A stretch of 41,273 bases of DNA from an uncultured Prevotellaceae bacterium (lineage in GTDB: Bacteria; Bacteroidota; Bacteroidia; Bacteroidales; Bacteroidaceae), in NCBI GenBank assembly GCA_900315095.1, contig OMXS01000021.1, positions 1 through 41,273 of the forward strand. Reading direction: 5' to 3'. The notes under the pieces were generated by a model, which saw only the letters and a list, made by a program, of their open reading frames with translations, searched no databases and was not told the DNA's origin. How positions within the stretch are numbered: position 1 is the first letter of the stretch; the number at the start of each line of letters is the position of its first letter. Positions 15,846 through 22,740 of this stretch are shown here, one piece after another. Position numbers and translations under genes: made by a program.

Positions 15846-16916
15846 TCAAAATGGTATTTCTTCTTCAAGATCAAAAGCCTTGATTAACTTTTTCACAGTT
15901 TCATTATCTGAATTCAAATCCTTCAGACTGATTGGTTTTAAAGTACTTTTACTATTCTTCCGTACGCAAACCACATCGGGTTTTATGATGTCAAAATTTT
16001 CATCATTAGTACTTTTACGTTTCTTCCGTACGCAAACTACACCCGTTTTATCATTATAGTTCAGGAAAATGCTGTTCAAAGGCTTTAAGGCATTCTTTTT
16101 CACAATGATTTCTATCCGCCCACACAGGTCTCGTCCTTTTTCATCTTGATAGAAGTGATAATACTCGGGGCGATGCACCATCAAAATAACATCAGCAAGG
16201 CCTTCGATAAAACTGGAGTTCATTAAATCCATCAACTGAGGCCGCTTGCCTTCAAACCCTTCCCGGTATTCTATTCCTCTACTCAACATAGATCCTACTA
16301 TAATAGGCACTTTGTTTAGATGAGCAAATTGCTTTAACGAAAGCATCACCTTTGCTACTCTATCAGAAGGATTATCGCCTTCATTGGCAAAATCTATCAT
16401 TTGCAGACAATCTATGAAGATGATATGTACATCCCTTTCTCTGATACAATTCCGTGCAGTTTCAGTTAATTCGTTAAGTGGCAAATCCAAACTGTCATGC
16501 ATAAAAAGCGGTGCATCAAGCAAATCACATAATCGCTTATCCAGCCTTTTCCACTCTTGGATTTCCAAATTGCCTTGAAACAAGTGCATAACTGGTATGT
16601 CACAGTACATGGCCAAAAGTCTTTGTACATAGTCAGACTTCAGGTGATTCGTAGAGAAAGCCAAGACGGGCAATTTGCTTTCTAAAATGATGTTTATCAT
16701 CATTGACAGCATGAATTCTTCCTTTCCCATGCAAGGTCTTCCACCAACCACATATACTTTTCCTTTCTCGAAGCCACCTATCAAATTGTCTAAAGGCTGA
16801 AAACCCGTGGAGATTTCCAGTACACCTGTTTTTGCAGCCCTTACCTTTACATCAGATATGCAATCACTCAACATCTCCCGCATGTCGATATAGCCGTCGT
16901 TCATCATCTCATTCAT
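15846..16916 (-). CDS. DnaB-like helicase C-terminal domain protein, altered Walker A
   Basis: The 356-residue product is the RecA-like half of DnaB without its N-terminal domain. Recognisable parts are TGFQPLDNLIGGFEKGKVYV, the P-loop region GGRPCMGKEEF (58-68), IIFIDCLQMI near 170 as Walker B, and ADVILMVHRPEYY near 250. Replicative DnaB has GKT or GKS where this protein has GKE, so the key Thr/Ser is missing and ATP hydrolysis may be impaired. In the C-terminal tail the segment VVCVRK(K/N)xKST occurs twice, 22 residues apart. The gene is in the leftward run with DUF4407 and unknown genes. Such paralogs occur in Bacteroidetes genomes; the role is not known. Confidence 0.75.
   Translation of the reverse strand: MNEMMNDGYIDMREMLSDCISDVKVRAAKTGVLEISTGFQPLDNLIGGFEKGKVYVVGGRPCMGKEEFMLSMMINIILESKLPVLAFSTNHLKSDYVQRLLAMYCDIPVMHLFQGNLEIQEWKRLDKRLCDLLDAPLFMHDSLDLPLNELTETARNCIRERDVHIIFIDCLQMIDFANEGDNPSDRVAKVMLSLKQFAHLNKVPIIVGSMLSRGIEYREGFEGKRPQLMDLMNSSFIEGLADVILMVHRPEYYHFYQDEKGRDLCGRIEIIVKKNALKPLNSIFLNYNDKTGVVCVRKKRKSTNDENFDIIKPDVVCVRKNSKSTLKPISLKDLNSDNETVKKLIKAFDLEEEIPF
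15942..16056. repeat. 66-bp-period duplication inside the DnaB-like gene
   Basis: AGTACTTTTAC followed by TCTTCCGTACGCAAAC occurs at 15942 and again at 16008 with only a few changes. The period is 66 bases, exactly 22 codons, so the reading frame is kept. The similarity extends over about 40 bases of each copy. Confidence 0.75.
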
Positions 16917-16985
16917 CTTTGCAGTTATTAGGTATCAATATATACTTCAATACAAAATCAATGGTAAAGATACGAACTTGAACCT

Positions 16986-17579
16986 TTACCTCCAAGCAAT
17001 TCCGCTCCGCAAGCCTTGCGGATTAGGCAATATACACTCCCAGAGAACATTGGCTCGTACCAGATCTATTTTTTTCGGTTCGCCACGTTTTCCAGATATT
17101 GAGTAGTACCTCGCAATACTTTTAGGTAAAATGTCAGAAAACGCTTTTCTAATTCGTGCACACTTCTCATTAACGGAGTTCAATGTTGGATTTGTAACAT
17201 CATCAATACTTTGTTGAACTCTATTGGTCATTCCGTTAGGTCGCAATAGCAGATATAGTGATGTCAACTCTTTCCGATAGTCAGGAAGACATTTCAACAC
17301 GATTCCTTCGGGATGGGAGAGGAACAACAAATATACCGCTTTTACCAAGGGCTCCATTTTCACTTCCGAATTTACGCCATCAGCCAATATTATTTTGTAG
17401 TCCTCCGTCACCACCAACTGCGGGAAGAACTCCTCTTCGTCCATCACTGCTACAATATCAGCATCATCCACGCCATAAGCCTTTAACTTACGAACTTTCT
17501 CCTTTATTTCATCCAAAAGAATGGAGCAATGGAACTGCTCCAATTCTTTTGAAATCAATTGTTTTACATGGTTCTCCAT
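16986..17579 (-). CDS. hypothetical protein, 197 residues
   Basis: This protein is not assigned. The first 45 residues are helical. The region around 70-115 has VKAVYLLFLSHPEGIVLKCL and YRKELTSLYLLLRP, followed by IDDVTNPTLNSVNEKCARIR and a basic C-terminal part with ISGKRGEPKKI. It has no signal peptide or membrane segment. It begins 11 bases after the small acidic gene, and the next gene of the run, DnaB-like, starts 69 bases further on. I recall similar HPEGI-containing proteins in Bacteroidales gene neighbourhoods, but no function. The end (LRSGIAWR) looks slightly odd and might be altered. Confidence 0.65.
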   Translation of the reverse strand: MENHVKQLISKELEQFHCSILLDEIKEKVRKLKAYGVDDADIVAVMDEEEFFPQLVVTEDYKIILADGVNSEVKMEPLVKAVYLLFLSHPEGIVLKCLPDYRKELTSLYLLLRPNGMTNRVQQSIDDVTNPTLNSVNEKCARIRKAFSDILPKSIARYYSISGKRGEPKKIDLVRANVLWECILPNPQGLRSGIAWR

Positions 17580-17590
17580 ATCTGTGCCAT

Positions 17591-17794
17591 TTAGAATCCC
17601 ATTGCGTCCATCATTGCATCGTACATCCCAGGATCGGCTGGCATATCACCATACATGCCATCTGTCAGAGCATCCCAAGAGTCTTCTTCAGTCCACTCGA
17701 AGTCTTCTTCATCATAGTTATCACATTCGTAACCATCATACTCTTCGTAAGAGTCACACTCTTCGTAAGATTTAAAATCAAAATCTCTTTCCAT
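17591..17794 (-). CDS. very acidic small protein, 67 residues
   Basis: The product is dominated by Asp, Glu and Tyr, with repeated YEE and YE motifs (for example SYEECDSYEEYDGYECDNYD), and ends in a Met-rich tail. It has no catalytic signature. It lies 29 bases after the DUF4407 gene and 11 bases before the next gene in the run. Its low complexity could suit a disordered or DNA-mimic-like role, but that is speculation. The start at 17794 and the tight spacing support it as a real gene. Confidence 0.6.
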   Translation of the reverse strand: MERDFDFKSYEECDSYEEYDGYECDNYDEEDFEWTEEDSWDALTDGMYGDMPADPGMYDAMMDAMGF

Positions 17795-17823
17795 AGTTTC
17801 TGCTGTTTAAATTATTAATACTA

Positions 17824-18804
17824 TTATTTCACTAAAATACATTTTGACGTCTGTTCCATCAGTTTTTTCTTCAGATTAAGTTGATTTTCAACTATTAACT
17901 CATAATCACATTTATTCTCACCAATCTTGATAGTAAGCACAAACAATTCAAGGAAGGTTAATAAACAGAACAAGATGATGTAGAAAGCCAGCGACACTTT
18001 GCTTTGTGATACAACCTTTAATGTCGCTTCTAATTCTTCAATAAAACCAGGAGCACGCAGATTTATTTCTTCTCTTACCTTCTCCGCTACTTTCTTTTTG
18101 TCCTGCCTAAGGTTATCTAACTGAGTGGAGTATATTTGTATTTGATCATTATTTGCTTTCAACTGTTCTGCCAATGGATTGGCTATCGTTACCGTATTTA
18201 CGATTTGGGTTCTTACTTTCCGAGGTTTCCCGTTGTTATCCACTCCCACGACCTGTTCTTGAGTAGAGACATTTGTATCCTTAATCACAGGTCTTTTCTG
18301 TAATTCTTCATTCAAGGTAATAGTCGCCATGCTTAAAGAATCCATCTCCCGAGTAATCCTTTGGATGTCACTATCGTATATTGACAACCGCTTTGTTATG
18401 GTCATACTTATTACATCTTCTCTGTGTTCCTGAATGGCTAACTGAATGTCATTGCGGAATATAATCTGATCAAAAATACAGGAACCTAGGACAGACATAC
18501 ATAATGCAAGCATCACCCTCATAATACTCATCAAGCTGGCTTTTCCTACCGTCAAGATAATCACCCTTTCTACACAGAGAACAATGAACATAAAAGCCAC
18601 CGCAACACCAATTTTAAAAATATAAGACTCAATATTAACATATCTGTCAGCGAAACAGTATCCAATCGTTCCCCATAATACCATCATTATACATATAGCA
18701 GACAAAAATATACGATACTGCCTATGACTTGCCTCGCCACATTCTTTCAAGATGTTCTTATCCCAACCTATGAGTAAACATCCAATATCCTTCATTCTTT
18801 TCAT
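17824..18804 (-). CDS. DUF4407 membrane protein
   Basis: The 326-residue protein fits DUF4407, a family of bacterial membrane proteins of unknown function. It has a short cytosolic start, paired hydrophobic segments near 30-55 and 60-85, a third near 90-115 and a last one near 270-295. Between the third and fourth lies a long charged helical region (SMTITKRLSIYDSDIQRITR onward) that probably forms a coiled coil on one side of the membrane. It belongs to the leftward run, 16 bases after the previous gene. DUF4407 genes often sit in accessory regions. The neighbours give no clear function, though a membrane-anchored assembly is plausible. Confidence 0.8.
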   Translation of the reverse strand: MKRMKDIGCLLIGWDKNILKECGEASHRQYRIFLSAICIMMVLWGTIGYCFADRYVNIESYIFKIGVAVAFMFIVLCVERVIILTVGKASLMSIMRVMLALCMSVLGSCIFDQIIFRNDIQLAIQEHREDVISMTITKRLSIYDSDIQRITREMDSLSMATITLNEELQKRPVIKDTNVSTQEQVVGVDNNGKPRKVRTQIVNTVTIANPLAEQLKANNDQIQIYSTQLDNLRQDKKKVAEKVREEINLRAPGFIEELEATLKVVSQSKVSLAFYIILFCLLTFLELFVLTIKIGENKCDYELIVENQLNLKKKLMEQTSKCILVK

Positions 18805-18820
18805 ATTATCACCTCCTTAT

Positions 18821-19384
18821 CTATTTGTTATTGATAAAATTAACGGTATTTGCTGCTATTCCTTTGAGGAATCCTCTACGATATGATTCTATCATCGTTG
18901 TCATTTTCGGATCGTTCTCTTTAAGTTGTTGCTGCATTTCTTGTATTTCAGATAGATGCTCTTCGTACGTTTCCCTAAGTGCCATCATATTAGATGCAGA
19001 CGTAAGCGCAAGCGCCTTTTGAGCATTATCAATCTTGACATCTATAATTCTTATATCATTCTTATATTTGAGAATGATGCGTTTGAACAACATCTCTAGG
19101 TCATTGCGAATAATCCTCTCTTTCGCATCCCTATAGGCAATATCACAATTTACCAGAGCATCCTGGAATCCCTCTTCTTCAAAATTCTTATGTATGAAAT
19201 TGAAGATTACATCTATAGGCATCCCCGTCCCCCAAGTGATGGTAATAATACCCTCTTCAACTTTCTTCCCGTCATTTGTGGAGTTCTCCTCTTCTTTATC
19301 TTTTTCAAGAGTGTTCTCTGATACAGCGGGAATCATCTCTACTATATCTGCTGGCTTTGAGCCAAATAACTTTAATAATGCCAT
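18821..19384 (-). CDS. hypothetical cytosolic protein with long helices
   Basis: The 187-residue protein is not assigned. After a charged linker (KDKEEENSTNDGKKVEEG) comes a compact part with IITITWGTGMPIDVIFNFIH, and then long helices with ALRETYEEHLSEIQEMQQQL that may form a coiled coil. It has no signal or membrane segment. It begins 19 bases after the preceding gene and ends 16 bases before the DUF4407 gene, so the three are probably translated from one transcript. It could contact the DUF4407 coiled coil, but this is inference. Confidence 0.65.
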   Translation of the reverse strand: MALLKLFGSKPADIVEMIPAVSENTLEKDKEEENSTNDGKKVEEGIITITWGTGMPIDVIFNFIHKNFEEEGFQDALVNCDIAYRDAKERIIRNDLEMLFKRIILKYKNDIRIIDVKIDNAQKALALTSASNMMALRETYEEHLSEIQEMQQQLKENDPKMTTMIESYRRGFLKGIAANTVNFINNK

Positions 19385-19403
19385 AATTGTATAATTTTAG
19401 ATT

Positions 19404-19943
19404 TTAACTTCTTAATTCTTCGTTTGACAGGATTACATCCTCGATGGTACCTGTTCTATAGTTTCTATAACGAAATATCATATTTCTGTTAGTTGCTATG
19501 ATACTTTGCACCTTGATACCTTTCTTGTCAATCTGGTCAAGGATATTACCCTTCACAATATTCATGTCAATTTCGCCATATCTATGCCATCTGTCGTTGA
19601 TCTCATAGTTGCAAATGAAGGAGTCTTTTGTAATTTCCGAACTAGTCCAAGTCGTTATTTCATCTACTTTGACGGGACATTCATAAGTCTGATACTTTGC
19701 CAATAAAATCAGATACTCTTCGTTATCAATGCTTTCCCCCGAGTGAATCTTTCTCCATTCTTCTTCGGTGAAATAGTCCTCCGGATTTTTGGCTTCGGTG
19801 AAATTGTTGAAGAACACCATTGAGATTATCAATGCCACCACGAATACGATTGAACACAAAAAAGGTGAAATGATACACATAATTATTAGAAGGTACCAAA
19901 GTTTACCGAACACTCTCACGATGTGCAATTTAAGATTTTCCAT
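19404..19943 (-). CDS. hypothetical membrane protein, 179 residues
   Basis: The first 50 residues hold two closely spaced hydrophobic segments (LWYLLIIMCIISPFLCSIVF and the following VALIISMVFF), so the protein is membrane-bound. The rest is a soluble domain with EDYFTEEEWRKIHSGESIDN and many aromatic residues, not recognised. It is the first gene of the leftward run and starts 118 bases from the caspase gene, back to back with it. No clear leftward promoter was identified in that short gap. Function unknown. Confidence 0.65.
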   Translation of the reverse strand: MENLKLHIVRVFGKLWYLLIIMCIISPFLCSIVFVVALIISMVFFNNFTEAKNPEDYFTEEEWRKIHSGESIDNEEYLILLAKYQTYECPVKVDEITTWTSSEITKDSFICNYEINDRWHRYGEIDMNIVKGNILDQIDKKGIKVQSIIATNRNMIFRYRNYRTGTIEDVILSNEELRS

Positions 19944-19979
19944 TTTAAATAAATTTTATAGGTTTCACAATCTTGTTAT

Positions 19980-20044
19980 TTTGCCTCTTTATACTCAAAA
20001 AAAAGAAAAGGTAACCGTGAATTCGAAAAAAAATAGTATTTTTG
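19980..20044 (+). promoter_or_regulatory. caspase operon promoter with conserved upstream element
   Basis: TATTTTTG at 20037-20044 is the -7 box. Further upstream, 19980-20017 matches the region before the CHAT gene (25987-26024, opposite strand) with few changes and one indel. The strongest block is AAGAAAAGGTAAC, ending at 20015, 21 bases before the -7 box; the CHAT copy ends 20 bases before its own -7. There is no TTTG at the normal -33 place, so this element may replace it. The start codon is 17 bases past the -7 box. Confidence 0.65.
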
Positions 20045-20061
20045 CAAAAAAATAGTTGAAT

Positions 20062-20931
20062 ATGAGATTCAGAATTGTCTTTATTATGATAACCATTCTG
20101 CTCCATTCCACAGTGCTGGCACAACGGAAACGGGCTTTCATGGTTGGAATCTCACATTATGACACAGCACTTACGGGATACCAATGGAATAATATTAATG
20201 GTGTCGAGGATGTCAATCTACTCTGTAGTGTATTAAAGAAACAAGGCTTCATTACAACAGCATTATTAGACGAACATGCATCCTATAATAATATTGTTCG
20301 TCAAATCGAACAATTTACAAGCAGAACCAAGAAAGGAGATATAGTCTATCTTCACTTCTCAACTCACGGGCAACCAGTAGAAGACATAAATGGTGACGAA
20401 GATGACGGTTGGGACGAATCCATAGTGCCAATTGATGCATATAAGTTATACAAGAAAGGTGTTTATGAGGGTAAGCACCATCTTATAGATGATCATCTGA
20501 ACAGCATGGTCAAGAAATTACGCCAAAGGATTGGACCTTCAGGCTTTCTCTATGTGATTATCGATGCTTGTCATGCAGGAACTGCTTCAAGGGCAAACGA
20601 CGATACCGTCAGAGGAACTTACGTTGGCTTCACATACAGCAATAAGGTTTTCAAACCTTCCACAAACAAAAAATCACATTACAGAATTGAGGCATCTCCT
20701 AAATTATCCAACGTGATGTTTATTGAAGCCTGTCGCCCAGACCAAGTTAATAAAGAAATCAAAGTTGGCGGAAAACGGTATGGACCACTTTCGTATAATA
20801 TCGCACAGACATTGTCAAATTATATTCTCAAAACCAATGCCAAGGGTTTTATTGAAAACTTAAAACATACTATAGTTAAAACAGGACGATGGCCCAACAA
20901 CCAGAATCTTGTAACGGAAACAAGTTACTGA
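20062..20931 (+). CDS. secreted caspase-family (C14) protease
   Basis: The 289-residue product begins with a signal peptide (RIVFIMITILLHSTVLAQ), so the protease domain should be exported. The caspase fold is seen from residue 25: KRAFMVGISHYD, then VEDVNLLCSVLKKQGF, the catalytic His in FSTHGQ (His 102) and the catalytic Cys in IDACHAG (Cys 170). A long acidic stretch (DINGDEDDGWDESIVPID) follows the His, as in other bacterial caspase homologs. A TTG at 20056 is possible, but the ATG at 20062 gives the better signal peptide. The gene is followed after one base by a sigma factor gene. Its substrate is unknown; cleavage of a regulator or of an envelope protein is a natural guess. Confidence 0.85.
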   Translation: MRFRIVFIMITILLHSTVLAQRKRAFMVGISHYDTALTGYQWNNINGVEDVNLLCSVLKKQGFITTALLDEHASYNNIVRQIEQFTSRTKKGDIVYLHFSTHGQPVEDINGDEDDGWDESIVPIDAYKLYKKGVYEGKHHLIDDHLNSMVKKLRQRIGPSGFLYVIIDACHAGTASRANDDTVRGTYVGFTYSNKVFKPSTNKKSHYRIEASPKLSNVMFIEACRPDQVNKEIKVGGKRYGPLSYNIAQTLSNYILKTNAKGFIENLKHTIVKTGRWPNNQNLVTETSY

Positions 20932-20932
20932 A

Positions 20933-21517
20933 ATGGCAGAAGAGATAAAACTGCAAAATATCGAACTGAACCGCTTTATTACTGACGAAAGAAATAAAGT
21001 GGTGAATTATCTGAGGAAAAAATATTCCATCTCAGATGATGACATAAGCGATATTTATCAAGAGTCATCCGTTGCTCTGTTCATGAATATACGCGATGGA
21101 AAACTGACAAACCTTACAAGTACTCTTTCCACTTATTTTCTTCGCATCTGCATCAACCAGACATTGAAAATTATGGGAAAGCAAAAGAAAGTGGTGCCTT
21201 TGTTCGATGAAAGCAGACTCACTAATAAAGATACTTTCCGGCCTGACAAAATTGACGAACTATACCAACTCTGCACCGAGAATGAAGAGGCTGAAAAGGT
21301 TTCGCGTTCTGAAAAAGTAGTACAGAATATCATCGAGTCTATGCCCGACACCTGTAAAAACGTTTTCCAAGGTTATTATTGGGACAATCTCACGACATCA
21401 ACCATTGCGGATATGTTTGGCTTTGCCAATGCCAACTCTGTCAAGACACAGAAGTATAAGTGCCTACAGAAATTTCGCACCAAGTATAACGAACTAATGA
21501 ATAAATTCTATGGATAA
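20933..21517 (+). CDS. ECF-type RNA polymerase sigma factor
   Basis: This 194-residue protein has the two-domain layout of an extracytoplasmic-function sigma factor. Region 2 spans VNYLRKKYSISDDDISDIYQ to YFLRICINQTLKIMG, and region 4 spans VVQNIIESMPDTCKNVFQGY to IADMFGFANANSVKTQKYKC with a helix-turn-helix. An acidic linker joins them. It starts one base after the caspase stop and ends inside the next gene (ATGGATAA overlap), a typical sigma/anti-sigma coupling. It should direct RNA polymerase to a small set of promoters, perhaps those with the shared element upstream of the caspase and CHAT genes. That link is an inference. Confidence 0.85.
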   Translation: MAEEIKLQNIELNRFITDERNKVVNYLRKKYSISDDDISDIYQESSVALFMNIRDGKLTNLTSTLSTYFLRICINQTLKIMGKQKKVVPLFDESRLTNKDTFRPDKIDELYQLCTENEEAEKVSRSEKVVQNIIESMPDTCKNVFQGYYWDNLTTSTIADMFGFANANSVKTQKYKCLQKFRTKYNELMNKFYG

Positions 21518-22178
21518 GAATGACGATATATTGATGGATGGCATCGATGAGCGAATAGAAGCATTCCTTCGTGGTGAGATGAGTGCAGATGAAGAGACGG
21601 CTTTCAAACAGGAGATTCGTCAGAATCCTGAATTGCGAAACCGTGCTATGGCTATGACCTCGCTCATCAAAGGTCTGCACGACCAGAATTCCTCCAAAGA
21701 AGCCAATATCATCAAAGAGAATACGGCAAAATCTAAAGTACGTCCTCTCCTCTGGTGGGCTTGCTCCGTTGCTGCAGTGTTCGCTATTTTCTTCGGAATC
21801 TACAAAGACCAGCGCTACCGTATGCTCGATGCGGCGGTCTCTCCATATTATACGGAATATGATATGAGCGATATTTCTCGTGGTGACGTAGATTCAGCCA
21901 CGATAGCGCATCTATATGACCTTTTCATTCAGATAAAAGGCAATAGGAACGTATCAAACATCATCAAAGAACTGGAACCCATTTACAAATCCCTTGATGA
22001 AAACTTCACTTACAACGCTTACGCCAATGACATCGCTTGGAACCTCGCTTTGGCATACGTAAAAGATGACCAAATAGATAAGGCCATCACCATTCTTCAA
22101 AAACTTAAAGCGGATAACCCAGATACACCTATTTATAATAAGGCAGACGAATTGATAAAGAAACTGCAAGATTTATAG
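21510..22178 (+). CDS. transmembrane anti-sigma-like protein with TPR region
   Basis: The 222-residue product has a cytosolic N-terminus (IDERIEAFLRGEMSADEETA, then FKQEIRQNPELRNRA) like those of single-pass anti-sigma proteins in this phylum. One membrane helix follows (LLWWACSVAAVFAIFFGIY, about residues 88-106). The periplasmic part contains two or three tetratricopeptide-like helices, with AYANDIAWNLALAYVKDDQI and KAITILQKLKADNPDTPIYN near the end. The gene overlaps the sigma gene by 8 bases. This fits a membrane-bound inhibitor that releases the sigma factor on an envelope signal. A classic zinc-finger anti-sigma motif is absent, so the role is inferred from layout. Confidence 0.7.
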   Translation: MDKNDDILMDGIDERIEAFLRGEMSADEETAFKQEIRQNPELRNRAMAMTSLIKGLHDQNSSKEANIIKENTAKSKVRPLLWWACSVAAVFAIFFGIYKDQRYRMLDAAVSPYYTEYDMSDISRGDVDSATIAHLYDLFIQIKGNRNVSNIIKELEPIYKSLDENFTYNAYANDIAWNLALAYVKDDQIDKAITILQKLKADNPDTPIYNKADELIKKLQDL

Positions 22179-22187
22179 AGTATCGAG

Positions 22188-22221
22188 AGGACAATCACAA
22201 GGTTGTCCTTTTTCTTTTTCG
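22188..22221 (+). terminator. rho-independent terminator after the sigma operon
   Basis: AGGACAA at 22188-22194 pairs with TTGTCCT at 22203-22209 across an eight-base loop, followed by a T-rich run. It lies 10 bases past the anti-sigma-like stop codon, and the reading frames after it form a separate group. Confidence 0.7.
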
Positions 22222-22273
22222 ATTACCTTGTTCCTGCATGATGTATCAAAGGTAAAAATAGATACGATACAGC

Positions 22274-22429
22274 ATGGAAGAATATATTGAGTCGATAGAG
22301 AAGTTCCTAAGGGGACAGATGAGCCAGGAAGAAGAGAACGTGTTCAAGAAATCACTAATGATAGGTGTTCATATGCGAACATGTGCTTTTATGATTGCGT
22401 TTCTTGTGAAGACACAAAAAACCGGGTAA
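22274..22429 (+). CDS. 51-residue anti-sigma-like mini-protein or fragment
   Basis: This small frame encodes EYIESIEKFLRGQMSQEEEN, clearly similar to the ERIEAFLRGEMSADEETA region of the anti-sigma-like protein upstream (shared IExFLRGxMSxxEE pattern). It ends after 51 residues, without the membrane helix and TPR part. It could be an intact short regulator that binds the same sigma factor, or the remnant of a second anti-sigma gene. A terminator lies between it and the sigma operon, so it would need its own promoter, which I could not identify. Confidence 0.6.
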   Translation: MEEYIESIEKFLRGQMSQEEENVFKKSLMIGVHMRTCAFMIAFLVKTQKTG

Positions 22430-22491
22430 ATATTTGGCGATTCCAACAATTATTACTACCTTCGCATCATGGACGAAACACGTTCATCTTC

Positions 22492-22557
22492 TGGAGAGCC
22501 ATAGAGCCATGAAGTTTTTATTAACTAAACTCCAGGAGCCATGGAGCCACGGAGCCA
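22492..22557. repeat. GAGCCAT direct repeat pair
   Basis: GAGAGCCATAGAGCCATGAAG and GGAGCCATGGAGCCACGGAGCC flank about 25 bases of AT-rich sequence. The module is built from GAGCCA units and has some inverted character. No function can be assigned. Confidence 0.55.
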
Positions 22558-22571
22558 AAACGAATTTGATT

Positions 22572-22703
22572 ATGAAAATAAATCTTATTCTAAAGGTAAA
22601 CGTGGAGTGGCATAACAAAGACAACTGTAATACAGGTGTTTTACAACTGATTGCAGCATTGTTGACCATCGTAGCATCATTGTTTACGATTTTCTGCCAC
22701 TAA
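22572..22703 (+). CDS. small membrane peptide, 43 residues
   Basis: The frame runs from ATG 22572 to the stop at 22703. The first half is polar (INLILKVNVEWHNKDNC), the second a single hydrophobic helix (GVLQLIAALLTIVASLFTIF). A longer frame from 22434 is in phase but crosses repeat sequence, so 22572 is the better start. I recall similar short peptides in Bacteroidales but cannot name a family. It lies just before the hairpin that separates it from the CHAT gene. Confidence 0.5.
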   Translation: MKINLILKVNVEWHNKDNCNTGVLQLIAALLTIVASLFTIFCH

Positions 22704-22713
22704 TTGCAATTGC

Positions 22714-22738
22714 GAGAGCGTGTCACAGACACGCTCTC
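22714..22738. terminator. perfect stem-loop between converging genes
   Basis: GAGAGCGTGTC, loop ACA, then GACACGCTCTC form an 11-bp perfect stem between the ends of the small membrane peptide gene and the CHAT gene. No long T run follows on either side, so it may be a bidirectional terminator or just an mRNA 3' hairpin. Confidence 0.6.
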
Positions 22739-22740
22739 TA

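Noticed and set aside
20056-20061. Upstream TTG start for the caspase gene
   Set aside because: The ATG at 20062 gives a normal signal peptide and keeps the start clear of the transcription start region.
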